Shown in pieces: positions 33,901-45,427 of a stretch of DNA of 64,000 nt. The translations under genes and the position numbers were made by a program. This DNA is from Siphonodentalium dalli (taxonomy: Eukaryota; Mollusca; Scaphopoda; Gadilida; Siphonodentaliidae), in contig CP136061.1 of NCBI GenBank assembly GCA_032622095.1, positions 122,462,754-122,526,753 on the forward strand. The letters are read 5' to 3'. Under the pieces are notes generated by a model. That model was not told where the DNA came from. It was given only the letters and a program-made list of their open reading frames with translations, and ran no database searches. The number at the start of each line of letters is the position of its first letter. The stretch's first letter is position 1.

Positions 33901-36900
33901 ATGTTTGCTTAACCCTTTGGAGAGTAGAACAACATATATGTCGCTGTATGGTTTACAAGTGGAACGACGTATATGTCATTTCAGGAAGTGCCATTTTTAT
34001 GTAGACATCACTTCAATTAATCATCTGATTTATAAATGAATTGTATAAGAGATATTTTGATTAATATAATGTCCCAATGTATAATTGCAATATATTATGA
34101 TAGCACACATAAACAGAAAATACACATCAATTAAAACGAACTATTGGACCTTTTTTATCCAAATTTGTTAATAATTATTGATATGACGTTGACGTTAAAC
34201 TCACGCATAACATCATGTATATGATGTTATAAATACTCTCCAAAGGGTTAAGCTTTTATTTTATAGTTCTGGTTTCATTGTTGAGGTGATCGTCATTTAC
34301 ACTGTGTGATGTCAACGGTTTGCACATACCACACAGATTTTTAATAATAGGTCGGCCGACCACAGTGTCCCCCGACAACGTGGCAAGTTGATGCTGCTTT
34401 GTTAAAGAATTAAAAGAGATGTTGAAATGTTCTAAGTCGAAAGGGTTAATAATTCCGTTAAAATATAATCATCTATATACATGTTGCACATCTCCAATAT
34501 GTGGGAAACAATACTCTGAAGTTTCAAATATCTACGATCAAAACTGTAGGAGGAGTTGATTACACCATGAAGGTACCCTCATACAGAAAATTATAAAAAA
34601 AAAAAAATTCAAAGTCGAAAAGCCCATAACTCTGAGAAAAATAATCGGATCAAACTCAAATTCGAACTTGACCTGTATTTTGATATCAATGACTCACAAA
34701 AAAAACGGTATTTGCAATTGACCAGTCCAAACTTGAGTTATCATCCGGAAACCAAAGAAAAACAATTGAATTTTCTAAGTCGAAAAAAGTCCATAACTCT
34801 AGGAAAAATCATCGGATCAAACTCAAATTCGAACTCAACCTGTATCTTGATATGACTGATCCACATAAAAACAGTATTTGCAATTAAAGGATCCAAACTT
34901 GAGATATCATCCGGAAACCGAAAAAGTGAGAAATTTTCTAAGTAAAAAAAAGTTGAAATAACTCCATAAAAGAACATCGGATCAAACCCAGAATTGCAGA
35001 GCACCTGTGTTCTTGGTTGAGACACCTACATACCAAGTTTCAATCAAATTGGATGATCATTACTTGAGTTATAACTCTGGACTGACGCACGGACTGAGCT
35101 GATTACAATAGTCCCCCGAAAATAAATTTTTCGGGGGACAAATATGGCACAGCAGAAACATTGTAATTCTAGGAACAAGCATGCTATAAAAACATAGAAC
35201 TGCAATCGTGTGTTATTGGCCATCAATTTATGGTACAAGTGTGATGTAATGACAGCAATGAGAAGCCGGATGCCTTGAGTGTTATCCTTCGGTCATTGCA
35301 AGAGTGCAATAAATTTAGGTAACTAATATATGTGGTGCTGTGTTTATTTTATGTCTGATGTTATCTGAAGACTTTCTATGTTATATTCTCATTTTAACCT
35401 GTTTCAAGAAACGTTTTATTAAACTACCAGTCTTGTCTATCCAAATTTCATTTACATCATGTGTCTCAAATATCTTACCATACCACACTTATGTATGGAA
35501 CAGGTTAAAAATTATGGAACAGACTTTGATGCCATTTTGGGGTGTTTTCCATCAATATGTGTGTATTGAACAACAGCATGTTCATTTCGTAAAAAAAAAA
35601 CCCAGAAGATTTCAATAAACTAGAACCCACTTGGGTATTGGATGGTCACCTGGGTATTTTATCAAACAAATAAAACACTTCATATTTCTATTGGTTAGAT
35701 GGTACCGGTATGTTGTTGCCACCTTTACTATGCTACAAATTAGTGAAGATTTATCACAAATGTACCGGTAAGTTGTAAAGGCCAACATGTACATGTAGTA
35801 CGTTTATTCTTTATAGATAAGTACAGGTTTTATTCTGTGCCCATTTCCACGATGTACAATGCAGACAACTGTAAATAAATGTGCATCCATTAGAATACTG
35901 TATACATTACATTTTTCTGAATACAGGATTTTACTATGATTTAAATATGAGCATAAATGGACAACAAAATGCTGAAACTTTATCATAACGGAAAACATAT
36001 GCTACATGGTATGAATGAGTGACAGTCATATTTAATTGTATGATACATTTTGCTGCTAAAGTAGAATGTGATCACAATTTTGTGCTTCACGATTTTCAGT
36101 AATATACTGCTTTGATACTTTTAACACATTATGCCGTAAAAGTCTCTGATAAAATGAGTTGGTAACATATATATAGACTTGTTAATTTAATTATTTAATC
36201 ACGAGCTTTCAATCCTTTTAGGAATTTTTCTCATGTACAAATGACAGCTTACGTCATTGTTACGAATGTCAACAACATGTAAAACATGAGAATTTGCCTG
36301 CCAAGTCTTTTGTCAAATGAATATAGTTTCTGCCAGCTGTGAATTATTTTTGCATTTGGCAAATTTGGAAAGTAACCCTGATATCAAATACTTACTGTGT
36401 TTCTCAAGTTCTATCTCATCTATATACTTTGAGTATGAGCTATATTTAAAACTGTACTCTATCACCGGAGTCATTCCCATATTATCAGGATAGAAGAAGA
36501 GCCCTGACAAATAAATGCATACAAAATATAATAGAACATATTTCATCTGTGGTACGCAAGCATTGTCCACATATTACCATCTAGAAAGATGGTGAACAGT
36601 GTTCGCGTTGGACCGAAACAAAATTTAGCCAAAATTTTAGCCAAATGAAAATTTTATTACTGGTAGGCAAATGAAAAAAACTTTAGCCAAATGTTTTTTG
36701 GCCAAATTAAAAAGAACTTTGGCCAAATTAAATCATCGTTTTCTGGTCGGTTCACAATTAATTACTAAACCGTAAAATCTAACAGACACAGGTAAAATAC
36801 ACAATAATTTAAATAATTTTGATGAACTAGAAGTATTTTTATATATATCATTTATTAAAAATGTATTAATCTTTATGTGAAAGAGTGATTGGGGGGGGGG

Positions 36901-39900
36901 GGGGGGGGGGGGGGGGTAACCCGGGAATGTCCTTCTTAATGCCATTATTTTTTTGTTTTATATCAATATCTTTTTTTAAATCATTTATCCTTGCGAAAAT
37001 ATCTAAGTGATATCTGGAAACTAATAACTTAATATTGTTACGCCATTATCAAATTACAATCTGTCATAAAAGCATGCATATTATTTTGACTGTATCGGTA
37101 TTGACGACAAATAGCCACAAAATATCTGTCGTGATTCACATTTGGCTGATTAAGCTATTGTCTTACACTTGGTGCTCATAAACCTCGACCGTCATAATAC
37201 AATGTCCTCATAAACATGCATTGTGCAGGAGCCCTGTGAGTGACAGACAGACAATTGGGGATTATGGGATTAAATGTAAAATAATGAGCTTTTGCTGTTT
37301 CGTGCAGAGTGACGTACTCTTTCTCCAGATTAAAACAGCCTGTTACGATCAAATTGCTTATATACCGGCGTCAATGCACACTTTGATTGCATATCACTTT
37401 GTGATCGCTTGGTTGGTAGAGTTGTAGATCGGGTTTCCCTTTGTACTGTCCGCGATCGGGTTTCCCTTTGTACAGTCGGCGATATATTCATACTTTCGAT
37501 GTTTTCGGACTAGATCGTTTACATCACATAATTGAAAACCATTGGCAAATTTGGCAAGTGGCAGCGCGAACCCTGTCTGTATATTATGTTAGATTTGGAA
37601 ATAAAATATGTTTACACTAAATGTTAGAGCTTACATTTTGCTGTTACTTAAAGGGGTTCTGTACCCCAATTTCAATAAATTCCCAGTGACAATAGCGATC
37701 TAATATGAATATTATATTATAAAATAACTAATTTGAGTCGACGATGTCTACTGAAAACGTTCCGGTTAACAGGCTATCGTAAAAGTAAAATTGAATTATT
37801 TAATATAAATTCATTTATGGCTGGAGTCATAAAATGGAGAATTATGCCATTACGAGTTACCGTTCTTGAAATCGCATATGTTGCGTGTCTTTTATCGACG
37901 GCCATTCGCGAACATTATTGAGTTGTAAACAAAACATGTTACCTGCAAAAGAAGGCCCGTTATAACCGATTCGGGGAAAAAGGAGAAAGAAACAAGAGTC
38001 ATAAAGCGTCAAGTATTTTATAGGGAGTGAGATTGTTCGATGGAAGAGATTGAATGCATCAATAGAAGCTGTGGGCAATGAACTTCCGGTTCTTCCTGCA
38101 ACCTGTGCGTCTTCTCCGGTGAAGGTCAAAAACATGGCGCGTAGTTTGAAATCGTAATATTTTTGTTTCCAAGATCAATATTTTCTTCGCTAAATTAGGT
38201 TTATAAGAAACTCATATAACACGAACACAATCTAACTTCAAAGTTATTTCAATGGGAGTAAATAAAAAAAGTCGCCTATCTTAGTGTACAGTACCCCTTT
38301 AAGGAACGATATTTCATAAGTACGAAAATAATGAAAAACTTTTGTACGTCACCTAACTTCGTCTTCAATGTCGATCTATTGAGCGCTTTTATTAATTAGC
38401 TTTCTGACTCCATGCTTTCAGTCTCCATTTGGGGTAAAAAAAAGTTTAGCCAAATGAAATTTTTATTAGCCAAATTCGAAAAAGATTAGCCATTGGCTAA
38501 TTTGGCTACCGACAGCGCGAACACTGATGGTGAATGGTGTCAATTGCTCAACTGTGGTAGATTGAGCTGTTATTATTTTTAAACATACACGTATCTCATG
38601 GTGTGGCAATGATTGTATCATATATATAATAAAACACCTATTGCCTGATTTGGGGTGGAATAGTGAGAGTATTTTCCATTTGATGGTGTCTTCTGAACAG
38701 CCGGTAGAACTATATTAACCTCGGCTCGGCCAATATTCCTGCTTGCTGTTCAAAAGAATCAAAAGGCACCACCTCAAGGCATGCAATAGGCATATACTAC
38801 ATGTATTCCAACCCAAGTTAGGCAATAGGTGTTTTACTATATATGACACAATTTTTACAGGCTACAGCACGAAATAACGTGACATCAGCAGGAAGATAAA
38901 TAGTTTTAAAAAAACTGTAACCCGGGCGATAGTTTGCTAGCCACAATTCTCACCTCTCTCCAATCTTGTCATCAGCAGGCACAATTATCGCATTTTGCCA
39001 ATTGTGATGTCAGCAGGCAGATAATAGTTCAAAGACTATACTAGTAGCTCGGGCAATATTTCACTGGCTGGGTAATGGTCAAATTCCTGACATGGGGGCA
39101 TGCTTCATCCAACCAAAAGACAGTATGATCCTCTGCAAAATCTACATATATCGTCGCTCGAGAATCAAAATGTACCAACTCCATTTAAAAAAAAAAATGG
39201 CAATTGAAGTTTTTGGTTATTCAAAATATCTCAATCTGCATTGTGTGCGCACATGACAAGCTGGAAAAATCTCTTTTGAGGTTTATATGATGACTAAATC
39301 ACATAGGATACACAAAACATTGAGTAAAATCACAAGAAAGGTGTGTTTGGGGACATTGGAGAGTGGAGATAGAACACTATTCTGACAATTTTGGTTTCAG
39401 TTTTCGGAGATGAAACAGTATAGCCCTGACTATTTCTTGATTATTTCAATTTATCCCATGTCTTATCTGTAGATATAACATTGTATTGTTAGCATCCCGA
39501 TCAAGAGCCATGACATGTATTAACCATGCATTGTTATGGGAGTGAAAACATGGTGGTCAGGGGTGGCTCCATGAGGGGGAGTACAAATGGAATAACTTAA
39601 AAGTTTTCGGCCACTGGATACATATAGGTCCAGGGACCTTATAATTAAGACCCCCCCACCCAATCAGGGGTGGAACAAGGATTTCTCCGACACAGCCAAT
39701 GTGAAAAACAGAAATAACTGTTGAAGCATTGAACAAGTCTTTAGTTAAATATTCAACTCGTATGTTCAGTTACCTTCTCTAGAGTTGAATCTGGCCTAGT
39801 AATCGTTTACAATTAAAAAGTTATCATTTTCTTAATAGTCTTTAAGTCTAGATATATACATCACGAGTTTAACCCATACATTTGGGAAATTCAGATGTGT

Positions 39901-42900
39901 ACCATGCTCTATCATGCCAAAATGGAATGGCTAATTAACTTTAAAACCCAGACTGGGGTCAATATCATCACTCGATGTGCAGTTGAGTACCCAGCTTAAT
40001 ATTGTGTACAGTCGAGTACCTCGCATAACGAATCATTGCGGTTGCGTACTTCGCTTTACGAAATCTCACAGCTAAACGAGATTCCAGATATCATCTGCTA
40101 AATTGCTTTTATTTTTGGAGAATTCCAATGTCCAAAACAAAATGCTAAATTTCTGGTGTCGCATAAAGTCAAAAGATGCACCATATCCTTACAATTAAAT
40201 TGATCGATGGTGTCGCAGTCCAAGCTACGTGTCTCGTCCAATATGACTTTTCACCACAAACTGGACTTGTACAAGAAAAACACATGTACCTGTACACTGT
40301 ACACAACATTGTATATTATTATCCACCCCTCAACTAACACTATTTCTGATTGGGCAAAAGCCGCCATGTGATAATCCGGGAAAAAGTCATATTGGACTCC
40401 CGAATGTCATATTGGACTCCCAAGTGTGCAATATGACTTTTTTATCGGGACTCTGTGACATCACGAATTAACTCTATTGCGAAATGAATCGTGAAAGTGT
40501 GATGCGCAGGCAACACTGGTGGATTGAGCAGACGTTTCACTTCTGCATTGAGTTTATTTTTTTACTTCCATGTTTACTTTTCCAAATCATGCTTTCTGAC
40601 GATCAATTACAGGCTTTTATAGAGAATTAACTTAAGTGCCGACAAATACCAAAAATAACCACAAAAGTTTTATTCCCAAAATTTGGATAAACATACAGAT
40701 GGATAATAAAAATTTCATAATACAATGTGTACAGTTTGAGTTTTTCTTGTACTCGTCCAAGTTGTGGTGAAAAAGTCATATTGGACTCGACACTGCGTGT
40801 CTCGTCCAATATGTAGAGCTTCACGATATTGACTCAAGTTATACCGACTACGGTATTGAAAAATATATCGCGATATGACTAAATACCGTGGGAAATTTGT
40901 CAAATTCTTCTGAATTATTTCGCAAATATGATGAACTCATTTGTATCCAAAACAAACAAAGCAGAGCATCGGAGTTTAATAGAGTCAGCGTCAACACGGA
41001 AATGGGAAAACTAATTGGTGTGTCGCTTGTGTTCATAAATTGCCTGGGCGTCGCCTACGATTACAAAAAATAACATACTAATATTATTTCAATTTCGTCT
41101 TAATTTATATGAACACAACAAACAAAACTAAAACATTAAACAATGATAGTAATTACAAATAAAGTGAAGCCAGACAGGCGATGTTGTGTTAGCTTTCGGA
41201 AGAAGCGCTAATTTGACTTTATCGTTTTTTAATTTGTCCATGTTAAAATTCTAGCTGAGACTATTGAATGCCTAACTCGGCCTACCATATATACATCATT
41301 GCGATTAAATCGCCATCGGCGTATTTCGTTTCTCACACTGGCCAGGGTGTAAGTAAACCAACAATGGCGCAATGTGTCGACACCATGTGTACAAACATTA
41401 GCGCTCGTAAAAACTTCAATGAGCTGTGATCGCGAATGAGTGCGCTGTGAGGACATTGGATTATGGCTTTGATGTACACCCAATGAAATTGTTTTATTAC
41501 TTCCGACAACACACTCTGATGAGGCGCATGAACGAAGGCGTTGACACTATTCAATTACTGATACAACCGTTTCCAGTAAAAAAAAACGCCGTTATCGCTT
41601 GATCCAAAACATGTGTCTCTTTGTCTCCTTGATCTGCCTCTTGGTCTCCTTGCTTATAGGAAGACATTTCAACTAAGTTTCATACGTTTTTGGCAATTTT
41701 AAATAAAAAAAACCGACAACATAATTGGAATATCGTCACCGACGATATACCGACTATCCATTTTTTTTCGAAACCGACTACACGATATAAAAAATTATAT
41801 CGCGATATGACTAAATACCGAAAAACCGTGAATCTCTACCAATATGACTTTTCACCACAACCTGGACTCGTACAAGAAAAACACATACATATTGTACACA
41901 ACATTGTATATAATAACTTCATAATATTGTCAATCTCTACCAGAGCGCACCAGTCATGCTTCCTTTCTGACTCTGCAACCGGCTGGGTACTAGTCCGTGT
42001 TTCTATATTTAGCATGGGATTTTCCAGCAAAAAATGGCGAAACCCGATCGCTCCAATGTCAAATTTTCTATGTGCATGCTTTGAGAACAATTCCCACAAT
42101 AAAACATAATTACAGAATGGAAAATCAGAGCGGTAGTTTTGTTGACGATTTTCGCAAGCTACTCGTCAAAATTGCAGCAAATTAGAACTCTTGTGTTTGA
42201 CTTGCCGTTCGAGTTGTGACAATGTCGTACACGTGCGTTTATACTATTGTGTTGATAAAATAATTGGGATAACCGAATCACACCGTTTCGAAATATATAG
42301 TTTTTCGGTTTTAGTGGGACTTTTCAAACATAATTCCAAAATTTATACAAATTTTGTTCGATATTTTGTGTGCTTAACAGGGGCAGCATGTTGCCCTGTT
42401 CGCTTAGTATATATTTTAATATCGCGGAAGTCCACCAAATGTGGGTGAAATGTCGCCGGTGGTAGCAGCGGTCTTACCAAGTCGACAAGGGAGGTAAACC
42501 CTGCATGGAGTTTGTAATATTGTATCGTCAATGACGTCATACTGTACAGGTATGACTAACTGGATAATTAACACTACCGGTAACACTAACAGTATTACTA
42601 TTACTGTTTTAGTCAGTAACAACACTAGTAACAGACATACCATAGGGTTTGTTATTTGTTGATGTGTAATTGTACCAATAGTGTCCACGTTTCTCCGTAT
42701 CATCTTGGTTCGTCTTTGACAGGCTAATTATAATAATAATCGTCGCAACAATCAGAATGAGGAATATAAACGCCAATGCAATCATTTTACATAATTTCCG
42801 TGGTGCGCGAAAACAGGCGAGTTGAAATGTGTCATATTTGCGTGGGGCAAATTTGAGATCTTCAATTTCTGAATCATCGAATTCATGATTGCTAACAAAT

Positions 42901-42950
42901 TTCACTTTATCTGAATTGGTTTTCACTTTGTCATATCCCGGATCTGGCAT
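30660..42950 (-). CDS. ATP1B: Na+/K+-ATPase subunit beta (five exons, complete)
   Basis: Exons 42950-42641, 36503-36396, 33604-33429, 32541-32428 and 30914-30660 (stop TAG) join in phases 1, 1, 0, 0 and give about 320 residues, close to the family's usual 300. The beta subunit is a type II membrane glycoprotein that folds and delivers the alpha pump subunit. Seen here: a 54-residue cytosolic N-terminus, one transmembrane segment (about 55-77), then the ectodomain with PYGLFFYPDN (the family's PGLxxxPxx position), FEDC at 152-155, YGYANGQPC at 183-191, and PKYLPPLVMVQF at 273-284. Six cysteines fit the three family disulfides (155-166, 177-191, 233-297); C208 is extra. N94, N160, N213 and N303 are glycosylation triplets. 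The C-terminus ARFKVYFSK aligns with the family end. The N-terminal tail is longer than usual. It could be a beta-like paralogue. Confidence 0.9.
30990..31364 (+). pseudogene. Non-LTR retrotransposon 3' tail in ATP1B intron 4
   Basis: The frame from 31038 encodes MAQFRCGVLPLYIETGRY followed by a C-x2-C...H-x4-C knuckle (CSVC at residues 29-32, HFLLNC at 43-48). This is the zinc-binding C-terminal segment common after the reverse transcriptase in LINEs of invertebrates. A stop lies just upstream in frame, so the copy is 5'-truncated. It runs antisense to the host gene. Confidence 0.7.
31484..32136. mobile_element. hAT-type element with 8-bp duplication GTTTTATA
   Basis: Termini TAGTGCTGGGCGGT and ACCGCCCAGCACTA, flanked by identical octamers GTTTTATA (31476-31483, 32137-32144). 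Subterminal 'taccgcggtat' words resemble those in the 26340 element. 653 bp, no transposase; located in ATP1B intron 4. Confidence 0.9.
32211..32354. mobile_element. Partial TTAA MITE, 'tgcattctcttatata' family (copy 3)
   Basis: Shares 'tatatgcgaggctccct' and 'agagaatgcattggcacag' with 928-1160 and ends 'aaagggttaa'. The left end is lost. It lies about 75 bp downstream of ATP1B exon 4 within the intron. Confidence 0.6.
32428..32541 (-). CDS. ATP1B: ATP1B exon 4
   Basis: Acceptor 'attcttcaatag' and donor GAA|GTAAGT bound 38 codons, phase 0 at both ends. The peptide opens NPNTVPEPLC, continuing the KLN motif across the junction, and contains Cys233, partner of Cys297 in the family's third disulfide. 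Confidence 0.88.
33429..33604 (-). CDS. ATP1B: ATP1B exon 3
   Basis: Acceptor 'cacttgtttacag' (AG 33606-33605), donor CTG|GTATGA. 58 codons plus two bases. It encodes IFEDC and the paired-cysteine region ending YGYANGQPC, the most diagnostic beta-subunit segment. Confidence 0.9.
33909..34251. mobile_element. TTAA-flanked MITE in ATP1B intron 2
   Basis: TTAACCCTTTGGAGAGTA on the left and its exact inverse TACTCTCCAAAGGGTTAA on the right. Terminal inverted repeats of at least 18 bp with TTAA flanks suggest a piggyBac-type non-autonomous element, distinct in sequence from the other TTAACCC families here. Confidence 0.85.
34607..35125. repeat. Three diverged tandem units of about 160 bp, then a GGGGGACT hairpin
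   Basis: 'ccataactct...atcggatcaaactcaaattcgaac' recurs three times (starts about 34607, 34757, 34921). The block ends with 'gacgcacggactgagctg' and the hairpin 'tcccccgaaaa...ttttcggggga' at about 35111-35140. This layout is common in mollusc-type interspersed repeats. It lies in ATP1B intron 2. Confidence 0.6.
36396..36503 (-). CDS. ATP1B: ATP1B exon 2
   Basis: Acceptor 'catttatttgtcag', donor CACA|GTAAGT; 108 nt entering and leaving in phase 1. The peptide LFFYPDNMGMTPVIEYSF completes the P-G-L-like motif split with exon 1, and SSYSKYIDEI matches the family's helix before the first disulfide. Confidence 0.88.
36891..36916 (+). repeat. Poly(G) tract, 26 bases
   Basis: An uninterrupted run of G on the plus strand, the longest homopolymer in the window, inside an hAT element in ATP1B intron 1. 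It is G-quadruplex capable; the length may be inexact because such runs sequence poorly. Confidence 0.85.
37648..38302. mobile_element. TTAA-flanked element nested in the hAT element
   Basis: TTAAAGGGGTTCTGTACCCC at the left, 'tacagtacccctttaa' at the right. A lone similar end ('cagtacccctttaa') occurs at about 63611. AAGG termini plus TTAA suggest a Kolobok-like family. It is wholly inside 36597-38526 and therefore younger than it. Confidence 0.78.
38535..40229. other. ATP1B intron 1, no exon seen
   Basis: Holds a diverged copy of the window-start repeat at about 38930-39140 and an inverted pair near 38631 and 38818 ('aaaacacctattgcctgatttgggg' type). Otherwise ordinary AT-rich intron. Confidence 0.4.
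40230..41935. repeat. Repeat with direct and inverted copies of 'ccaatatgactttt'
   Basis: The phrase 'tcgtccaatatgacttttca' plus 'ccacaa...tggac...gtacaagaaaaa' occurs at about 40236, in inverted form at about 40735-40795, and again at about 40800 continuing at 41847. The last copy is split by the hAT element 40814-41838. Additional 'gtcatattggactc' repeats lie at 40387-40430. Confidence 0.6.
40814..41838. mobile_element. hAT-type element with 8-bp duplication CCAATATG
   Basis: Termini TAGAGCTTCACG and CGTGAATCTCTA, flanked by exact CCAATATG (40806-40813, 41839-41846). Both subterminal regions carry 'atatcgcgatatgactaaat' in direct orientation. 1025 bp without a transposase, inside ATP1B intron 1. 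It interrupts an identifiable repeat, so the pre-insertion site can be inferred. Confidence 0.9.
42641..42950 (-). CDS. ATP1B: ATP1B exon 1 (cytosolic tail and transmembrane segment)
   Basis: ATG at 42950 (MPDPGYDKV), 103 codons plus one base, donor CTATG|GTATGT. A basic, cysteine-containing stretch (FRAPRKLCK) precedes a 23-residue hydrophobic helix; the short ectodomain part has N94-Y-T. Phase and the split glycine fit exon 2 exactly. The tail before the helix is longer than in typical beta subunits, and its sequence is not diagnostic alone. Confidence 0.78.
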
Positions 42951-43227
42951 TGTGAATTTTAATTTCGGCAATATCTTATTTGTTGTTTCAAACTATCGGT
43001 TATTGTTGAATTTTTTTCGTACAGGTAAACACAAACAGGAAGTGATAATTTGAAGGGCGCCACCTGGGATTAATTAGTCATCAATATTCGACAGGTGCGA
43101 TAAATTAACCCTTTAAATCTAGGTGTTTCACGAGAAAAATGAATAGATAGAACGACACACGTGTGTGAACTACAGTATTGGAGGTCGTTTTCACATATTT
43201 TAGCGTAAGCGTAATTCATTTACACTT
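42951..43227 (-). promoter_or_regulatory. Upstream region of ATP1B
   Basis: The 5' flank of the start codon on the minus strand. It contains 'ggcgccaccttc'-type GC-rich spots and an 'aggaagtg' Ets-like word near 43037, in otherwise AT-rich DNA. No TATA box is compelling. Its role is by position only. Confidence 0.3.
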
Positions 43228-43309
43228 AAAGGTACCGTACTCAATCCGATTCGATGGTCCCCATATCAGCAGATTCCAACAACAACATTTTTTTGAAATG
43301 CCGCTTCAG
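43228..43309. repeat. Fragment of a family C TTAA element
   Basis: Begins 'aaaggtaccgtactcaatccg' and contains 'cagattccaacaacaacat', the inverse of the right end of family C. Two end pieces without a body abut the copy at 43310. Confidence 0.55.
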
Positions 43310-43964
43310 TTAAAGGTACTCAATCCGATAAAACTCCTCTCAATTACTATTTCAATGGCTTCGGAGGTCAAAAATATTTGGTTCGAGTCGAGGAAGTCAC
43401 ACATCAAAGCTCAGATTTGTTAGATATCGATTTTAGAAATCTATTATTTTTCATTATCGGGAATACTTTCTGGCCCAGAACACAGTCAAAATTGCGTTAT
43501 TATTACCACTTGATTTTAGAGTTATCCATCCTTGTCTGTTTGAATAGTGTTTTGGTGTACACATCTCGAGCAGATTACGAAATTGAATGCAATTATTAGT
43601 ACTCATCTCGAGAAAATAACAAATTTCAAAAATCAATATCTAATAACTCTGAGCTTTGTTTGATGGGTTCCTCGACTCGAATCAAATATTGTTTTACCCC
43701 CATGCACACGCTCGCTAGTATCAAAAATAAAGAAAGAACTGTCCTGCTTTTTCCGGTCATGCGCAGTCATGCGAGAAGGGTGGTATGACATCGGATCAAA
43801 CTGTAGCTGATCCGATGGTCGGAAAATGATCACTTTACTATAGTGGTATTGGGGAATGAAAAACGATAGTCATATAATAAATAGTAATATAGGACCCTCT
43901 GATCGGATTGTTGTTGTTGGAATCTGTTGAGATGAGGACCCTTGGTCGGATTGAGTACCTTTAA
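43310..43964. mobile_element. Family C TTAA element (copy 2) with about 190-bp insert
   Basis: TTAA-AGGTACTCAATCCGAT to ...ATTGAGTACCT-TTAA. Homology to 16546-17003 is almost complete except for extra sequence at about 43702-43880, which has its own inverted words 'atcggatcaaactgtagctg' / 'gatccgatggtc'. Confidence 0.78.
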
Positions 43965-44361
43965 TGTGACTATCAATGGCTAGAAAATAACTATTATCAG
44001 TGCTTCAAGCTAATCAGTAAATTATGTTCAGGTCTATCAACTCGGACGATCTGTTACTCTCACAACACACACGGCATCCAAGCCTGGCATGGTGATTGCT
44101 TGCCATTTTGTATAACATAAATTGATCCATTAGATTAACAAAAGTGGTACGGAATAATGCCAGCTAATGGGGTGGTTGACAGACTAATCAGGAAATAGTT
44201 AGAGTGTAGTATGGAATTGTGCGCATCCTGCACAATGACATAGGTTTACAGATATCAGCAATTTATAAAATAACAGTTCCAATTGCAGCCTGGTAAATAT
44301 CCTCTCTATATGTATTTATTTCAAAATATATAAACTCTAGATACCGTAGTTGAAATGGAGC

Positions 44362-44833
44362 TTAAAGGTACCCGATAAAACTCCTCTCAATTACTATTTC
44401 AATGGCTTCGGGGGTCAAAAATATTTGATTCGAGTCGAGGAAGTCACCCATCAAAGCTCAGATTTGTTAGATATCGATTTTAGAAATCTATTATTTTTCA
44501 TTATCGGGAATACTATCTGGCCCAGAACTCAGTCAAAATTGAGTTAAAATTACCACTTGATTTTAGAGTTATCCATCCTTGTCTGTTTGAATAGATTTGG
44601 AGAACACATCCAGAGCAGATTACGGCAGTTAGCAGTACTCATCTCGAGTTTATAACAAATTTCAAAAATCAATATCTAATAACTCTGAGCTTTGTTTGAT
44701 GGGTTCCTCGACTCGAATCAAATATTTTTTACCCCCAAAGCCAAAGAAATAGTAATATAGGACCCTCCGATCGGATTGTTGTTGTTGGAATCTGTTGAGA
44801 TGGGGACCCTCTTTACGGGTTGAGTACCTTTAA
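44362..44833. mobile_element. Family C TTAA element (copy 3)
   Basis: Same ends and arms as 16546-17003, with small differences in the middle ('agatttggagaacacatcc'). It lies 70 bp before the SGNH-like ORF. Confidence 0.8.
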
Positions 44834-44902
44834 CAACTGATATGTCTACCAAATATTAGCAGTGACAGTAGCTGACTCGAAAGTCAAAATTGAGTTCACT
44901 GC

Positions 44903-45427
44903 ATGTCCCGAGATGTTATCAGCTTAAAATATATTACAGTCATATCTGACAGTAAAGGAAACTACCTACAAAATCAGATATCATCATCGACGGAAAAATC
45001 GATTGTTTGGAAATCTACTCCAGGCTACAGAACCGACCACACAATCCTGTGGCTGGAAACTCACCTGAAAATCATAGCAAATCACCACAACGGCAGTGTA
45101 TGGTTTTACATCTGGTTAGGAACTTGTGATCTCACCGACAAGAAGGGAAAGTTCATCGAGTTACATCCGAACGCTGAACTCTTAATACCAGAGGTACTAG
45201 AGAAGCTATCCAAAATCCAAAATCTCATCGATAGCTTCACAGAGTGCAGAATAACCATATTGGAGATCCCAGCTTACTCCATAAAGCCATTCAACAAATC
45301 AAGAGGCCACAATCACCCAGAATGGTTTGAGGAAGACGACAACATACTCACCTCACTAATAAAGACACCGAATCAAGAGATAAGGAAGATAAACACTTCA
45401 AACAGGACATATTCTCCTAAATTCTAG
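44903..45427 (+). pseudogene. SGNH-hydrolase-like ORF of a retroelement
   Basis: 174 codons. The start region TVISDSKGNYL resembles the block I Gly/Asp-Ser motif of SGNH/GDSL esterases. A central WFYIWLGTCDLT fits the block with conserved Gly, and the C-terminus IRKINTSNRTYSPKF resembles the end of such domains. Esterase domains occur in ORF1 of CR1/L2-type LINEs, which fits the reverse transcriptase that follows immediately. The frame ends abruptly at the junction with the reverse transcriptase, so the element has probably lost the region between. Catalytic competence cannot be judged. Confidence 0.5.

Larger units (their letters stand above)
36597..38526. mobile_element. hAT-type element with 8-bp duplication ATGGTGAA
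   Basis: Termini CAGTGTTCGCG...CGCGAACACTG, flanked by ATGGTGAA (36589-36596, 38527-38534). Sub-terminal motifs 'ttagccaaat' recur at both ends, and an internal copy 'ggcagcgcgaaccctg' sits at about 37560. A 26-G run (36891-36916) and a TTAA element (37648-38302) lie inside. It is inserted 94 bp upstream of ATP1B exon 2, within intron 1. Non-coding. Confidence 0.88.
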
